Notes under the pieces: model-generated
What the model saw: the letters and a program-made list of their open reading frames with translations, nothing else
Told to the model about the DNA's origin: nothing
The model's database searches: none
Part shown: positions 49,901 to 62,261 of the stretch, piece after piece
How positions within the stretch are numbered: the stretch's first letter is position 1
How the letters are laid out: each line of letters opens with the position of its first letter
Program-made: the position numbers and the translations under genes
Source of the DNA: Amphibalanus amphitrite
Lineage: Eukaryota; Arthropoda; Thecostraca; Balanomorpha; Balanidae
Length of the DNA: 64,000 bases
Assembly: GCF_019059575.1 (NCBI RefSeq)
Contig: NW_024881612.1
Location: 930,001-994,000 of the forward strand
Reading direction: 5' to 3'

Positions 49901-50629
49901 GGGGGGGGGGCTATCAGGCCTGAAAACTGTTTTTCAGTCCTATGACGGACCTTGACATTATGATAAAAAATTGTCAGGCTGCATAACGTTACAGTTCGAA
50001 TCGACGGTGGGCCCCTAGGATAAGAGACGGGGGTGAGATCTCACCCCTTTCACCCCCCCTGGCTGCGCCACTGGGTGTATACCTACACCAACATTCAACA
50101 TAACCCTACCTCAGTTCATACCTGCATAGGGTTTACATTATACCTACATTGACATATCCACACTTAAAAAGCTTAGATCCTGAATCACAGTTTTCACACA
50201 GTCACAGTCTCACATAATCACAGTCAGTCTTCATGTAAGAAAAGCTTGCAATAAAGGTTTCATGCATATGAAATATGGGAGTACATATGAAACATTCATT
50301 TATGTAACATATCAAACATGGCCCCAAGGCCCTATATACCAGGTAGGGTCGTCCGGCGATTCTACCTTTTCGTGACGTCAGCTCGTGACGTCATTTGGAG
50401 TCAAGTCTCGAAGCCCCGTTCAATCCCCATGTAAATGAGCGATTTTCGAAGCACTGTAGAATGAAGTCTGCACAAGATATATCAAACTTAAGTATCTTAT
50501 CTAAAAGAGCAGACAATTTTCTGCAAGTTATCTATTACGTTTTTTTCGCTAAATCTTTTGCTTTTTTCACAAAAGCGTAAAATGTCCCCCCATGTCTCCG
50601 CAGCCTCCCTGCCGCCGGCCGCCGCGCGG

Positions 50630-50712
50630 TCGCGGTAGTGTAGTGGTTAGCGTGCCCGCGCAGTATTCCAAAGGTCCCGAGTTCGAATCTATGCGGTGCG
50701 GAACTTAAATTG
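50630..50712 (+). mobile_element. tRNA-derived SINE head or tRNA pseudogene
   Basis: A-box-like TAGTGTAGTGGTTAGCG and B-box GGTCCCGAGTTCGAATCT with tRNA-like spacing (about 35 bp). The anticodon stem and acceptor stem do not pair well, so it is not a functional tRNA. An AT-rich tail follows. Confidence 0.6.
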
Positions 50713-50957
50713 CAATTCCAAGCTGAATATACGCACATCCATAATGAATTATTATTCGTATAGCTAAACTGTCACCAAGCTATCCATATAAATTGACTTC
50801 ACCCAAAATATCGGCAAGATTCTATTAAAATATAAATTCAAATATGGCGGCTTGGACTGCCGCGTGCGTTAGGCTCCGCCCATAGCTCCGCCCACATGCG
50901 TGACGTCATTCGTGTTAGTGGACACGCAGAGAGATAGGGGACGACATGGGCCTGCAT

Positions 50958-51267
50958 GGCCCTGTTTCACCGGTGATAGCAGCACGCTGCTATTACACGT
51001 GTCAAATTGGGTTTCCATGGAAACATCAGCAAACCACGACGCCGTCAATCTGTGTGATGTCATCAAATATTGCTGCTAACATCTTCATGGCTGTGCGATC
51101 AAACAAATGTATCAAACGCATTCAACCAGACAGCAACTCTGTTCCAAACGCAGCTATGAAAAAGCTCACGGATTACACGAAACGTCATTAGTGTAACGTC
51201 ATCACATTACGTCAGCTCGCGCAATTTGATAGCAGCGTGCTGCTACCTATCACCGTGAAACAGGGCC
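50958..51267. mobile_element. PIF/Harbinger-like MITE
   Basis: Ends GGCCCTGTTTCACCGGTGAT and ATCACCGTGAAACAGGGCC, followed by inner complementary 'agcagcacgctgcta' arms. Flanked by CAT (50955-50957, 51268-51270), a 3-bp duplication typical of PIF/Harbinger. A GGCCCTGTTTCACC end also occurs at 29577 and 55617 inside the 2.8-kb duplication. Confidence 0.75.
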
Positions 51268-51535
51268 CATGTATAGTGTTTGACATTTGTGACTTGGGAG
51301 TTTCACCTTACCCCATGAGCTCGGATATTACTATAGCAGCCGCTGGAGTACAAGTAGTCTAGAAAGCCTCAATCCTCATAAAGCAAGTGGGCCTGATCAA
51401 ATATCAAGTCGTGGTTTGATTATTGGACAAACAAATGTCCAGACAAAAAAAAAATCATTGGATGAAAAAATGCACAGACAAAGAAATACACAGACAAAAA
51501 AGCACATTTCAAAAATGCACAAACGAAAAAATGTA

Positions 51536-51746
51536 CAGTCTGTCTTAAAAGTACCGCGCAAAGTGGCGGTGGATCCATCAAGCCTGACCGAGAAAGGGTC
51601 TGCTTTAATTTGAAAGTCACCGACCAATTGACCTAGGGAATGGACGAGGATGTCAATTGCTTCGGTGACCCAAATTTGGCAGGCCCTTCCTCAGTCAGGC
51701 TCGATGGATCCACCGTCACTTTGCGCGGTACTTTTAAGACAGACTG
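51536..51746. mobile_element. Mariner-type MITE (CAGTCTGTCTTAAAAGT)
   Basis: Perfect long inverted ends CAGTCTGTCTTAAAAGTACC, continuing through GCGCAAAGTG-CGGTGGATCCAT; TA on both sides (51534-51535, 51747-51748). 211 bp. Related arms at 24521-24674. Confidence 0.85.
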
Positions 51747-52035
51747 TACAGATGGAGATTATGACACTAAAATAATTGGATGAAAATCTGCAGACAAAAA
51801 TCTATCCAACAATAAAATATTAGATGAAAATCTGTCAGGTCATAAGTTTGTATTGGGTTTCCATGGAATCCAACAAATTTGGATGCTCTAACACCTCAAC
51901 GTGGGAAAGCATTCAGGACACCAGAATGCCCTATCTGGTAACTGGTTGATATTGTCTTGGTCAGGAGACGCTTTATGTAAAATTATATTAAACGAAAAAG
52001 TTCACTTTGCTGAAACTAGTATTTTAGGGACGACA

Positions 52036-52173
52036 GTGAAAACAGGGCGCCTGGGGCGATTTAATCGAGATTCATGAAGTTTACACGTGACGTTGAGCAT
52101 GTAGAAGGCCCACAGAGGGGGAGAAGTTCCAAATGTCACGTGACTAATATGCCCTCCGGCGCCCTGTTTTCAC
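52036..52173. mobile_element. Palindromic MITE (GTGAAAACAGGGCGCC)
   Basis: Left GTGAAAACAGGGCGCC, right GGCGCCCTGTTTTCAC, exact complement. 138 bp. Inner 'cacgtgac' words. Superfamily not determined. Confidence 0.75.
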
Positions 52174-53662
52174 AGGCATCCTATTTTAGTACCTGTGGAT
52201 TTATGATTTTTTATGCTCAAAATGATAAGAAAATACAATAAAAACTTTTTGTAAAAACATTATTTTCTATATTTTAATATATTAATAATTATATTCCTTA
52301 TAAAATAATGTTTGACGTAGAAGCTTATTACGCGTTAACCAATCATATTGCATAGTTCAAACCTACGGATACTGCATTGGCTGTAAGCAGCATGCTGATT
52401 GGCTGATGACATGGCTGCATTCCTCTGCAAGGCGCTAATTCCTCTGTCTTTTTGGAACGAGAAATGGAATATCTTCATCTAGGGTGGTCATTGAGCTGTA
52501 AATGCCTCTGATTTGTGCTAGTACCAGCAGCTACAAAACTGCTATTCCAGTTCAAAATCCCATGTTAAAAGTGAACTATTTCCTTTAATGGCACAAAAAG
52601 GTAGAAGGTACCCATTTTTTGGCGCAGATTGAAATCATGAAAAATTTCAGCGCAAAACCCTGATCCCGTGCGTGCGCCGAAAGCACCTCAACCTTGTAAT
52701 TGTAATGGCCGAAAGAGGGTCTCACGCTGGGTCTAACGGACGTCCAGCGAAGACGAGCCAAAAAAAAAAAAAAAAAAAACAGCAAACGCCCCATCAAACA
52801 AACGGCTCTCTCTATCGTCTGGAGGTTTCGAAAGATGCTCTCCAGAGATGGCGCTAGTAAATTTGGCTGACGTGACGTCATGCTAAAAAGTGATGGGTTT
52901 TGTGAGAGCAAATGTAATAATAGTTGAAAATTTTGTACTTTTGCTTAATTAAGAAAAATAAATATACAATTGTTCAAAACAGCGTTTTCCACATTCATCC
53001 TTCATTGTTTTAAGAGGAATATAGACAGTTTAAATCTGTTTTCTTGACCGCAATTCGCACACGCACTAAATTAAAAGCTGGAGTTTTGTGCGTTCGTAAA
53101 TTGTGATTTGAGAAAATAAGTTGACAATGATCTTTTGCACTTTTGCTTTACAATCATTTTCAATGCAGATAAATGCATAAATTATTCGAAAATAGGCATA
53201 TCTTTGAAATATTATGATTTTCCACAAGCAAATTTTCCCAAAAACTTGAACTACTTACAACTGACGAACGCATCCAATAATCTGGATGTCTTAGGATGAG
53301 TTCGTCATTTTTTTCCCAAGGAAATACGATACAGTTCAAGCTACTTTACCGATTTATTAGGGTACTTTTGCCAATGAATTAATAAATAAATGACAACAAT
53401 TAATCTCATTATCAACCATACTCGGAAGAATTTTCTTCACATAAGCGCGAACACATCCGCGCTTTCATGAAAAGTCACGCCTGTAGATGTCAGGACTGCT
53501 GCTTTATGTTTCGCAAGGTGGCGCAGCGCGCAGGGTACCGACTACCGAGGCTGAGGTCTCCAGACTCTCCACCACGATTTAGCTTGGAAATGGCCGATGG
53601 GGAAGGTCTCACCCAAAAAACGGACGCCCTTTTACACAGCTGCATAATGAGAATGAATTATT
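52174..53662. other. No gene recognised
   Basis: AT-rich; an A-run at 52761-52779. No repeats or exons I can support. Confidence 0.4.
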
Positions 53663-56438
53663 GGCATAGCTGACCACACGTCCCCTCCCCCTCTCCGCCC
53701 CAGCTCAATTGGAAATATCGCCTATTTTCCTTAGTCAGTTATATTCTGACTAATTTCTCACTCTTCCCAGTAAACCTTAACATGCATGATGCAGATGTCC
53801 ACTGCGTAAGTCGTGTGCTTCCGTAAGTGTGCCAACTATATAGTGTTGCCTACACTCTACAGTGCCTACTGCTTCCCCATTGTCGTTATAATTGGTGATT
53901 CTCAGGTCAAAAGTTACACAGTGGTCTCAGAGAACAATCGTTTCAACAAATTAACGATTCAAACCGTTGCATTCTACTTATATTCCGGTCAGTTCTGCTA
54001 CTAAACGATTCCGGCAAAACACTCTTTAGGTTATGTATTAGCGAACCACCACACAAAATTCGCCCAATCAATGGTCAGTTATTACTGCTGGGCTGAACCG
54101 TCATACGCTTTATAGCCTATTGCAGTCAATATTTTCAGAACGATACTGACTGACGAAACACAACGTATTCGCGGATTCGCACATACGTTGGCACCCAGGT
54201 GGCCTGTCAGCAGCCGCACAAATTGAGATGGTACACCGTAAAGCATGCCTTTCCACACAGGCACAAGCACAGGGACACAAATTCTCAAAATCCAAACTTA
54301 TTCCAATACTGGTCAAATACGAATAGGCATAAAGTTTTGAGTTTTTCTCATGTTCATTCTTCTTTCAACACACGCGGCAGACTGCAGCAGAACATCTCAC
54401 AGAGCTGCGCTGGATGCAGTCATGAGCTGGGACACGGTTTGTGACCAATGACCGATCGGGGGTGCCAGCCTCCTCCCGGCACGCGATGCACTGGCCGCCG
54501 CGCAGTCGATGTCGGGGCACCGCCGGCATTCGCCGACAGGGTTCCATCCGATTCGGTGTATTGGTGGCAGCCCGAACAGTGACCCACGCGAAGCTGGTGG
54601 ACGTCGATGGCCGATGAGCGATGCCCTTCCGCGACCGGTGGTGGCAGTCGGTCCCACATCAAGAACAGATACCAGTCATGCGGTCAGTCGGCGACGGCGC
54701 TGTCGCGAGCCGATCTGATGGTCGCGCGGTGGGCGTTGCCGACGTCCACCGGGACCGTCGACTGGGGGAGCGCGGCCGCCTCTTGGCCGCCGCCTCTGGT
54801 CGGCGCGCTCGTTGCGCTGTGGGACGGCATCCACTGCAAGTCGTTCACTGTGAAGCGGTCGTTTGACCGGGCCTGGCAGGCGGGGAAAGGGGGCTTCAGA
54901 TGAAGTAAAACCATCCCTCAGGCCAGTTGCCTCTCCACCTCACCATGGCAGATAAGCGGACACCCTCGTGATCATCGCAGCGATGATTGCCAACTGGTGT
55001 GTCATTATGGGAGAGGATGCCAGCCTCCTTTGCAAGATAGTCTGCCTTTAATATAGTGCAGCCCGACCCATTGCCTGTGGTGCAGACTGGGCTTGATAAT
55101 GCAGTGCAGGACACACCAAACGTAAGCGGCCATCTGTACCCCCTGTGCAGGTAGGGCTGACTCAAGAGCCCAGAGTTGCCCTCCCCCCACCATTCTGTGC
55201 ACGTGATAACTGGATGGGACATGCCATGGTCAGCATCTGTTCAAAAGCTGCCCTAAGCATGTAAAGCTCCACTGGCATGCTCAAGCATGGTCACAGTCAG
55301 TTCTCACTTCTCAGTTGAACCTCCAATGGAAACCCATCACAAAGTAGAGATCAGGGCGCCTCTCACACTGCAGCACACTCAAAGACTGAGGCACCATCTC
55401 ATCACTTGCAGGTGGTTCTTGCCAGGAGCAATGCCAGCCACGCACATCAGGTGATAACAGCAGTGTACAACTGCAATCTACAAGCATCCATGTTCTTTCT
55501 GGTTTTCTCCTGTTGAGATCCACTGCCATGCATGAACTTGATGGGCTTTTGTTGCGCTCCTCCCATGTGCAGACAGGATTCTGCTGAAACAAAGCAAAGC
55601 AAATGTGATTAATAATGGCCCTGTTTCACCATCCAGACACTGTGTGCACTGGTAGCTACGGCATACCATAGCATCACTCAAATGACGTTGCATGTGATCT
55701 CTTAGTTTATGATGAATCGCGTTTGGAACAGAGTGAGAGGTTCTGAAAAACCGTACCAAGAACAGAGGTTTGAGTTCAAATACTGCTAGCATGCTGCTGG
55801 TGCTGGTACCGCAGCGTGCTAGCGTTCTGGGATGCTGTCATAGCTTAGCGTCACAGTGAAGTTTGTTGACACTGTCATGGAAACCCAATGCTCTGACACA
55901 CGCATGACGCAGCGCACTGCAGTGCTCTGCCGTGAAACACCACCCATGAACGTTGGTTGCATGACCAAGATCGGAGCAGTGTGGCAGACAGTGATTTTAA
56001 TTTTAATTGCACTTCCTAGAGATTAAAATGTTGTTGGTGAAATTGCTATTCATTATTCCTATTACCATTGTCTAAATTTCACATTTCAAGACAGCATCAG
56101 CATTGACATGTTATATAAAATAAGGTTTAGAGTAGGTGGTCCCGAGTTCAGCTATTAAGTAAAACAAGGGCAAAAAATTGTCAAAAAAATATTTTAAAAA
56201 AATACCTGCCTGCATCAACACCTCATCTAATCTAACCTCATCCTCATCTAACAAGGCCCTAAAAGCAAAAACCGTTTGAATAACAATGTAATATTTTGCA
56301 ACCGCTGCACCATTACTGTCACGTACGCTATCCCTAGATTGGTTGCTGGTAAGTAGTGGTTGTCGTCATCAACTCGTCATGCAGCAGCTGATTGGGATGG
56401 GCGGGGCCTATTTTTATCCAGACGATAGAGAGAGCCAA
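53663..56438. repeat. 2.8-kb dispersed duplication, copy 2
   Basis: Direct-orientation partner of 27645-30415. At 55983-56092 it carries sequence ('gtggcagacagtgattttaattttaattg...') replaced in copy 1 by a hAT-like MITE. After 'cagacgatagagagagcc' homology stops abruptly. Confidence 0.8.
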
Positions 56439-56624
56439 ACAAACCTGGACCGACTCGATCAAATTTGTATCAGTATGATCCCGCACGTGATACGAATCAA
56501 TCTGGATCAATCCTTGGATCAAATTCAATCAATCGATCAACGCTTTTGCCTTTTGCCAAGGTGGCCAAGGTCGCCTTTTTACCAAACTATGCTTAATTTA
56601 CAGCAAAACATGCATTGCAGCGTT

Positions 56625-56985
56625 TTAACACGCGCACCGACGGGGGGCGGACCTTGACCTTTCGAGGTCAACATATATATCATTCGATGCGGATTGACGA
56701 GAGGATCACGATGGTGCCCTTAGTTTGTTCCTATCTTGACTAGTTCGAAAGTTATTCGAGAAAAACTCCATATCTAGCGCCGCCATTTTTACTTTTTTGA
56801 CCCCTGTGACGTCATCTTTGACCTGACCTGAAAATGACCTTGGTAAAAATTGTAGACCTTGTCCGTGCGTATCCCATGCCGTTTACCGCTTGTCGCTATC
56901 TTGCTTCGTTCTCGAGATCTCAGGGGGGGAGGGGCGGTCATCCTCCCCCCCTCCCGTCGGTACTCAGTCGGCGCAGACCCCGCTC
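56625..56985. mobile_element. Deleted relative of the 40.4-kb TTAA element
   Basis: TTAACACGCGCACCGACGGG start, then a jump to the distal part in reverse of 40444-41441, ending 'cgtcggtactcagtcggcgcagacccc' with the terminus lost. Confidence 0.7.
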
Positions 56986-57132
56986 AACCTACGAGTCCGC
57001 GTCACCGCGCCGGCGCCACCCAGGGCGCCACCCACAGACCGTGGGACGCCGGATGGGGGGAACTAGTTGCCCCCCCCCCCCCTTTACTTACTCGACGATT
57101 CCGTCGCAATGCGAAGATAGAGAAGTGCACAG

Positions 57133-57287
57133 CAGAGGCGGATCAAGCTCAGAGTTTTTTGGGGGGGCAAACCATAACAATTTATCGATTCTTTCCATGC
57201 ATCGTCCATAGGCGTAATGTTAAAATTATGCCGTTTGGGGGGGGGGGTAAATGCCCATTTTGTCCCCCCCCCCTGGATCCGCCACTG
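57133..57287. mobile_element. hAT-like MITE, complete
   Basis: Ends CAGAGGCGGATCAAGC and CCTGGATCCGCCACTG; 8-bp duplication GTGCACAG (57125-57132, 57288-57295). G-run and C-run beside each end. Truncated copy at 29935. Confidence 0.9.
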
Positions 57288-57909
57288 GTGCACAGTGTAT
57301 ATGAATAGAGAAGTGAAACTTTGCACGCAAATATACTTGAATAGCTAGCCGACCCACAGTGATGCAAATGGGGTTCACGAGTGGCCATAAATACCCAAAA
57401 GTCAAGTTTACCAAATCGAGTTAATTGCGATATGGCCGAGTAGACAAATGTTTGGGGCATCTGAAATCACATGGTTTTCATGTTTTTGTCAAAACCGGCC
57501 TCGTGTATAATCGTCAGAAGTCGTGATATTTTCTAGGTCGTAAAATGACGGTCAGACACTCGCAAGTTCAAACGCCGCTGGTTTGCGTTCATTTCGTACA
57601 AATTGAAAAAATGATGCATGGGAATGATCCCCAAAGCCTTCTGCTTCTAATGCCGGGTCACAAAAAGCCGTATCTCATTCGCTTTGGCGGTAATCTGACT
57701 ATTTGTCATCATGTTGCAATCGCAGTTTTTTACTAAGAAAAAAATGCTTTCGTTTCACCTACAGCACTTAACACAGTGTGTGCCCGTTAGTCCACCATAC
57801 CATAGGCGGCGGAACGGGGGGGGGCACCGGGGCACCGTGCCCCCCCTTGAATTCTGCAAGGGGGGCACCAATAGCAAGGTGCCCCCCCTTAAATTTGATG
57901 TATTAATAC

Positions 57910-58665
57910 CAGGGGCGGATTCGGGAAAACTCCAAGGGGAGGGTCATGAATCGAAGTGGTGCCCCTACCTATGCCCAAAATTGAAACCTCAACGGATTTC
58001 GGCCACTTAATTTTGGTGGTGCCCTATTTTCAGTTTTTTTTTCTTTGTTTTTGGTTAGTCATGTGATGACTGGTGCCCCTGCTAAGCCGCTGGTGCCCCT
58101 GGAAAGACTGTGGTACCTACCTACCCTGCCCCCTGACAAGCCTACGGTGGGCCCTGACATGACTTAGGTGCCCATGGGCCCTGACAGGCCCGTGGTGCCC
58201 CTGACAGGCCTGTGGTGTCCTTGCTAGGCCTGTGGTGTCCCTGGGCCTTGGCAGGTTTGTGGTGCCCCTGTTAGAACGCAGGTGCCCTTGACAGGTTTGT
58301 GGTGCCTCTGACAATCCTAAATTGCCAACGACAGGCTTGTGGTGCCCTTGACAGGCCCATGGTGCCCTTGTGAAGCCGGTGGTTCCCCTGCGAAGCCGAT
58401 AGTGTCCCTGACAGGCCTCTGGTGCCCCTGGCAGGTCTGTGGTGCCCCTGGAAGACCTGTAGTGCTTTTGCTAGGCCGATGGTGCTCCTGACAGGCCTGT
58501 GGTGCCACTGACAGGCCCGTGGTGCCCCTGCTAGGCCTTTGGCACCCCTGGCGGGCCTGTGGTGCCCCTGTCGGCTGTCAGGCCTGTGGTGCTCCTGGCA
58601 GGCATGTGGTGACCCCAGGCCCTAAGTCATGACCCATGTGACCTCCACCCTGGGATTCGCCACTG
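57910..58665. mobile_element. Nested hAT-like element with GGTGCCCCTGACAGGCCTGT minisatellite
   Basis: Ends CAGGGGCGGATTCGGG and CTGGGATTCGCCACTG. Flanks ATTAATAC and ATTAGTAT match at 6 of 8. From 58050 to 58615 a ~20-bp unit GGTGCCCCTGACAGGCCTGT repeats about 25 times. Confidence 0.7.
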
Positions 58666-58791
58666 ATTAGTATTGCGATGGCTTCTTGGGAATTATACAT
58701 GTAGGATAAATGGAATTTATCAAACGACAATAAGGAAGAGACAAACACATAGGTACTTGAGGATCAGCTTAAAGTTAACCACACATACGGG

Positions 58792-59653
58792 CAGGGGTGT
58801 AATTTTCCTAAAATGATTGTGGGTGCCCAGCTGTAGGGGCGCCCGGCGCCAGGCCGTTTTGGGGCGCGATAGATATTCTTTATGTGGTGGCCTAAATTAA
58901 CACCGAATTTGATAACATTGCTAGCCGAATGGCGCTTCAAGTGACGTGTCTGACTAAGCAAATACACGCTTAAAAGTGGAAACTGACCGGAAGGACGTAA
59001 AAAAATATGTAGAGAGGCGCCATCCAGTAAGAGGGGCACCAAATGTGGAGGCGCCAGACGGTTACGACTTACGAGGGCGCCGTGAGACGATGAAAAGGGC
59101 GCCATTCTCTTAGGAGGGCGCCGAGTGATTGAAAACGCTATGTGGTCCAGGGGCGCTAAGAGGCCAGAAGGGCGCCGCACAGTCAGTAGTGCTACGTTGG
59201 TGGGGACGTGGGGGCGCCAGATGGTTACGAGGGCGCCTTGAGATCATGAAAAGGGCGCCATTCTCGTAAAAGGGTGCCGAGTGATTGAAAACGCTATATG
59301 TGGTTCAGGGGCGCTGAGAGGCCAGAAGGGCGCCGAATAGTCGAGGGATGCACGGTGAACAGAGATCTAAGGACGCGAGACGGTCAGGAGGGCGCCGTTA
59401 GACCATGAGAATGGCGCGGTGCTGTCAAAAGTGCGCCATTCTCCCAGAAGGGCGCTGAGTGATTAAAAACGCTATCCATGGCGAGACGGTCAGGAGGACG
59501 CCGTTAGAGCATGCGGAGGGCACCGTGCTCTCGAAAGGACGCTTGCAGCCTTGTAAAAGACTTGTGGGTGCTTTTTCATCATTGTGGGGGCATAATTCAG
59601 GATTGTGGGTGCATATGCCCCCACAAAGAGATATAAAATTAGGTACACCCCTG
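58792..59653. mobile_element. Nested hAT-like element with GGGCGCC-rich repeats
   Basis: Ends CAGGGGTGTAATTTTCCT and AATTAGGTACACCCCTG; exact 8-bp duplication CATACGGG (58784-58791, 59654-59661). Interior: long-period repeats built from 'agggcgcc', 'gagacnatgaaaagggcgcc' and 'gagtgattgaaaacgctat'. Confidence 0.87.
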
Positions 59654-60778
59654 CATACGGGGGTGAACTGCCATTTTCGTTTAGTAAAAAAAAAAAAAAC
59701 ATATAAAAAATCATCGTGTCAGGGCTGTGACGAAAAATAAGTGGCCTAAATCCGATGAGAAAACAGGATTTGGGGGTACCCTAGGTTTGGCTCCTTGAGT
59801 CATGGTGCCCCCCCTTGTCTCAAATCGTTCCGCCGCCTATGCACCATACCATAGCCTTCCCTAATCATTTCTGAGTCGCATCGTGAAAGAATTAAGGCGC
59901 TAGCACAGGGCTGACCGGCGCTACAGAGGTTTTGGTCCGGGCGGTCGGGTGCCGCAGTGGGCGCGCAGTGGGCGGGTGTGTGCCGTCGCGCGGCGTCCGG
60001 ACGGCGCGGCGGCGCGGCCGCCCGGGCCGCCCGCTGCGCCGCGGCACCCGACCGTGCCGGACGAAAACTTCTGTAGCGCCGGTCAGCCCTGTGCTAGCGC
60101 CTTAATTCTTTCACTATGCGACTAAGAAATGATTAAGGAATGCTATGATATGGTGCACTAACGGGCACACACTGTGTGAAGTGCTGTAGGTGAATTGAAA
60201 ACAAATATTTTTGATTAAAAACTGCGGTTGCAACATGATTACAAATAGTTAGCTCACCGCCAAACCAAAATAGATACGGCTTTTTATGACGTGGCATTAG
60301 AAGCAGCAGGTTTCGGGGATCATTTTCATGTATAATTTTTGCAGTTTGTATGACATGAACGCACGCTAGCGGCACTTGAATTTCAAGTACCTGACAGTCA
60401 TTTTACGACATCGAAAATGTCTCGACTTCTGACAATCCTACACGCGGCCGGTTTTGACAAAAACATTAAAATCATACTTTTTCAGACACCTCAAACATTT
60501 GCCTGACTGACCATATTACGATTTATTTGATTAAGTGAACTTGAATTTTGGGCCTTTTTCGTATTTATGGCCACTCGTGAACCCCATTTGCATCACTGTG
60601 CGACCTTGAGCTAACCAAAGTTATGTCCAAATTTGGTGTTAATCTACAGAAAGACTGCTGAGGAGTCAGAGGCGCCCTTGCGGCAGACACAGACACTAGC
60701 GAATATTCACAGGAGGCCCTAGGAAGCAAGAGCCCTAGCTGTCAGGCTGGTCAGTCACCCAATACATATACCCTGGGC

Positions 60779-61967
60779 AGTGGCGTATCCAGGATCTTGA
60801 AAAGGGGGAGGCCAAACCTGCTCAAGGGGCCCCACCCTTACCTTAGGGGCCCCAGTGGTAGCATACTTACCCACGCACTAGTGCGGTTCTTTTTGGTACG
60901 GTTTCGCCATGTGAGGGAGCCTTTTTACGCACACTTGGCAATCTAAAAACTCTGAAGGCTCATTCTGGCCTCTGAAAGCCCCTCTTCGGCAACAGACTGA
61001 ACGACTCTGGCCTCAGCCGGCCCCATAATGACCTCAGGAGACCCAGGCAATTGCTGACCTTCCAGGGCTCCACGCTGGCTTTTGGGAGCCTTTGAGTTAG
61101 TCTGATGGCCCTATGCCGCTCTCGAACCGACGGCGGTCTCTAGAAGCCCATGCTGCCCTCTGAGGGTTCCGCGCCGGCTTCTAAGGGCCACTTCTACCTC
61201 AGGGGGCTCAAACATGCATAAGATCTGAAGTATGGCTGCCGACTGCCAAGGCCCTCGAAGTGGCCTCTAATGGCCCGACGCCAGCCTATAAAGGCCCCGT
61301 GCTGGCTTCTGAGGGCCCAGCACCAGCGTCTGAAGTCAGATGACAGCTGGCCCCACGCTGGCCTCAGAGGGTTCACGCTAGTCACAGAGGGCCTCACACT
61401 GGCCTCAGAGGGCTCCACATTGTCTTCAGAGGGCCCCAAGCTGGTCTTAGTGGCCAGTGGGCCTCAAACTGACTTCAGAAGGCCCCACGCCGCTGGGCTT
61501 AGAAGACCCCAAGTTGGACATAGACAGCCCCACACTGAACATGAGGGTCCCACACTGGCCTTAGAAGGTCCCACACTGTCCTTAGAAAGCCCCACAATGG
61601 ACTTAGAGGGCCCCACGCTGACCTTAGAGGGCTCCACAGCTGGCCTTAGAGGGCTGCGCGCTGGCTACTTAGGGTTCCACGCCAGCGTCAAAGGGTCCTA
61701 CGCCCAAGGCTAAGCTTCTGTATGACCGCCGAAGCGGCCTCTGAGGGCCCCACGCTAGCCTCTGGGGCTCGGCCTCAGCCTCTGAGGGCCCTGAGACGGC
61801 CTATGAGGGCCCTACGCCGGCCTCTGAGGGCCATCAAACGGCAACTTTAAGATAGTTTGACGTAGTTGACTTTATTTAATGACTTAATGACGTAATGGCT
61901 TTATTTAAGTTTGGGCCAGTACTTCGGATAAGGCCCTGAAGGTCGTTTCTCTTGGGACACCCAAGCA
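60779..61967. mobile_element. hAT-like element with CACGCTGGCCTCAGAGGGCC minisatellite
   Basis: Left end CAGTGGCGTATCCAGGATC. From about 60930 to 61850 a 20-22-bp unit close to CCCCACGCTGGCCTCAGAGGG repeats some 40 times. The right terminus is not visible. A second, truncated left end (GCACGTACCCAGGATTTCGG...GGGGCAACCTGCTC) follows at about 61968-62031. Confidence 0.65.
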
Positions 61968-62031
61968 TGCACGTACCCAGGATTTCGGCCAGGCGGGGCA
62001 ACCTGCTCTCGAAGGGACCCCGGGTTACCTG

Positions 62032-62237
62032 GGTGTATCGTTCTCGGGCTCTCAGTACCGAGAAAGAGGCGTGGACTTCAACAGCGAATTCTATTATCTC
62101 AGAGCATTTAGCATAGCGGGGAGATCAAGACAAAAACAAAGATTCGAGCGGGAACCAAACGTTACACTTTTGGCGCATCTGTGACAGGCAAGTAATCACA
62201 CACTAAAACACTGCCATATTACGTGCATCACGTAACA
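62032..62237 (-). repeat. 3' LTR of the Gypsy element (outer edge approximate)
   Basis: On the minus strand the polypurine tract AAAGGAGAGGGA (62239-62250) is followed at once by TGTTACGTGATGCACG, the start of a TG...CA LTR. The far edge near 62032 is a guess: the other LTR is outside the window. Short for a Gypsy LTR (~200 bp). Confidence 0.6.
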
Positions 62238-62261
62238 TCCCTCTCCTTTAAGTTTGAACCA

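Larger units (their letters stand above)
46482..50073. mobile_element. hAT-like element with internal minisatellite, 3.6 kb
   Basis: Left end CAGTGGCGCAGCCAGAACTC, right end CCTGGCTGCGCCACTG. Flanked by the exact 8-bp duplication GGTGTATA (46474-46481, 50074-50081). Contains a decayed TTAA-element copy (about 46745-47735), a nested hAT-like MITE (48119-48266) and a ~20-bp minisatellite (48480-49900). No transposase seen. Confidence 0.88.
57801..59841. mobile_element. hAT-like element (CATAGGCGGCGGAACGG), 2.0 kb, with nested elements
   Basis: Left CATAGGCGGCGGAACGGGGG, right CGTTCCGCCGCCTATG, exact 8-bp duplication CACCATAC (57793-57800, 59842-59849). Contains two further hAT-like insertions (57910-58665, 58792-59653), each with a minisatellite. 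Confidence 0.88.
57351..60605. mobile_element. Foldback element with ~600-bp arms, interrupted by a hAT-like element
   Basis: 57351-57800 plus 59842-60000 form one arm; 60005-60605 is its complement ('cacagtgatgcaaatggggttcacgagtggcc' at the outer edge, 'ggctgaccggcgctaca' near the centre). Centre at about 60000-60040 is extremely GC-rich (gcgcggcggcgcggccg). The left arm is split by 57801-59841. No coding capacity. Confidence 0.82.

Noticed and set aside
50630-50712. Functional tRNA gene
   Set aside because: A and B boxes are present but acceptor and anticodon stems do not pair; better as a SINE head or pseudogene.
58050-58615. CRISPR-like regular repeats
   Set aside because: No unique spacers; units are contiguous and imperfect, and the genome is eukaryotic.
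60779-62031. Single hAT element with both ends at 60779 and 62031
   Set aside because: The second end is in the same orientation as the first, so it is the start of another truncated copy, not the partner terminus.
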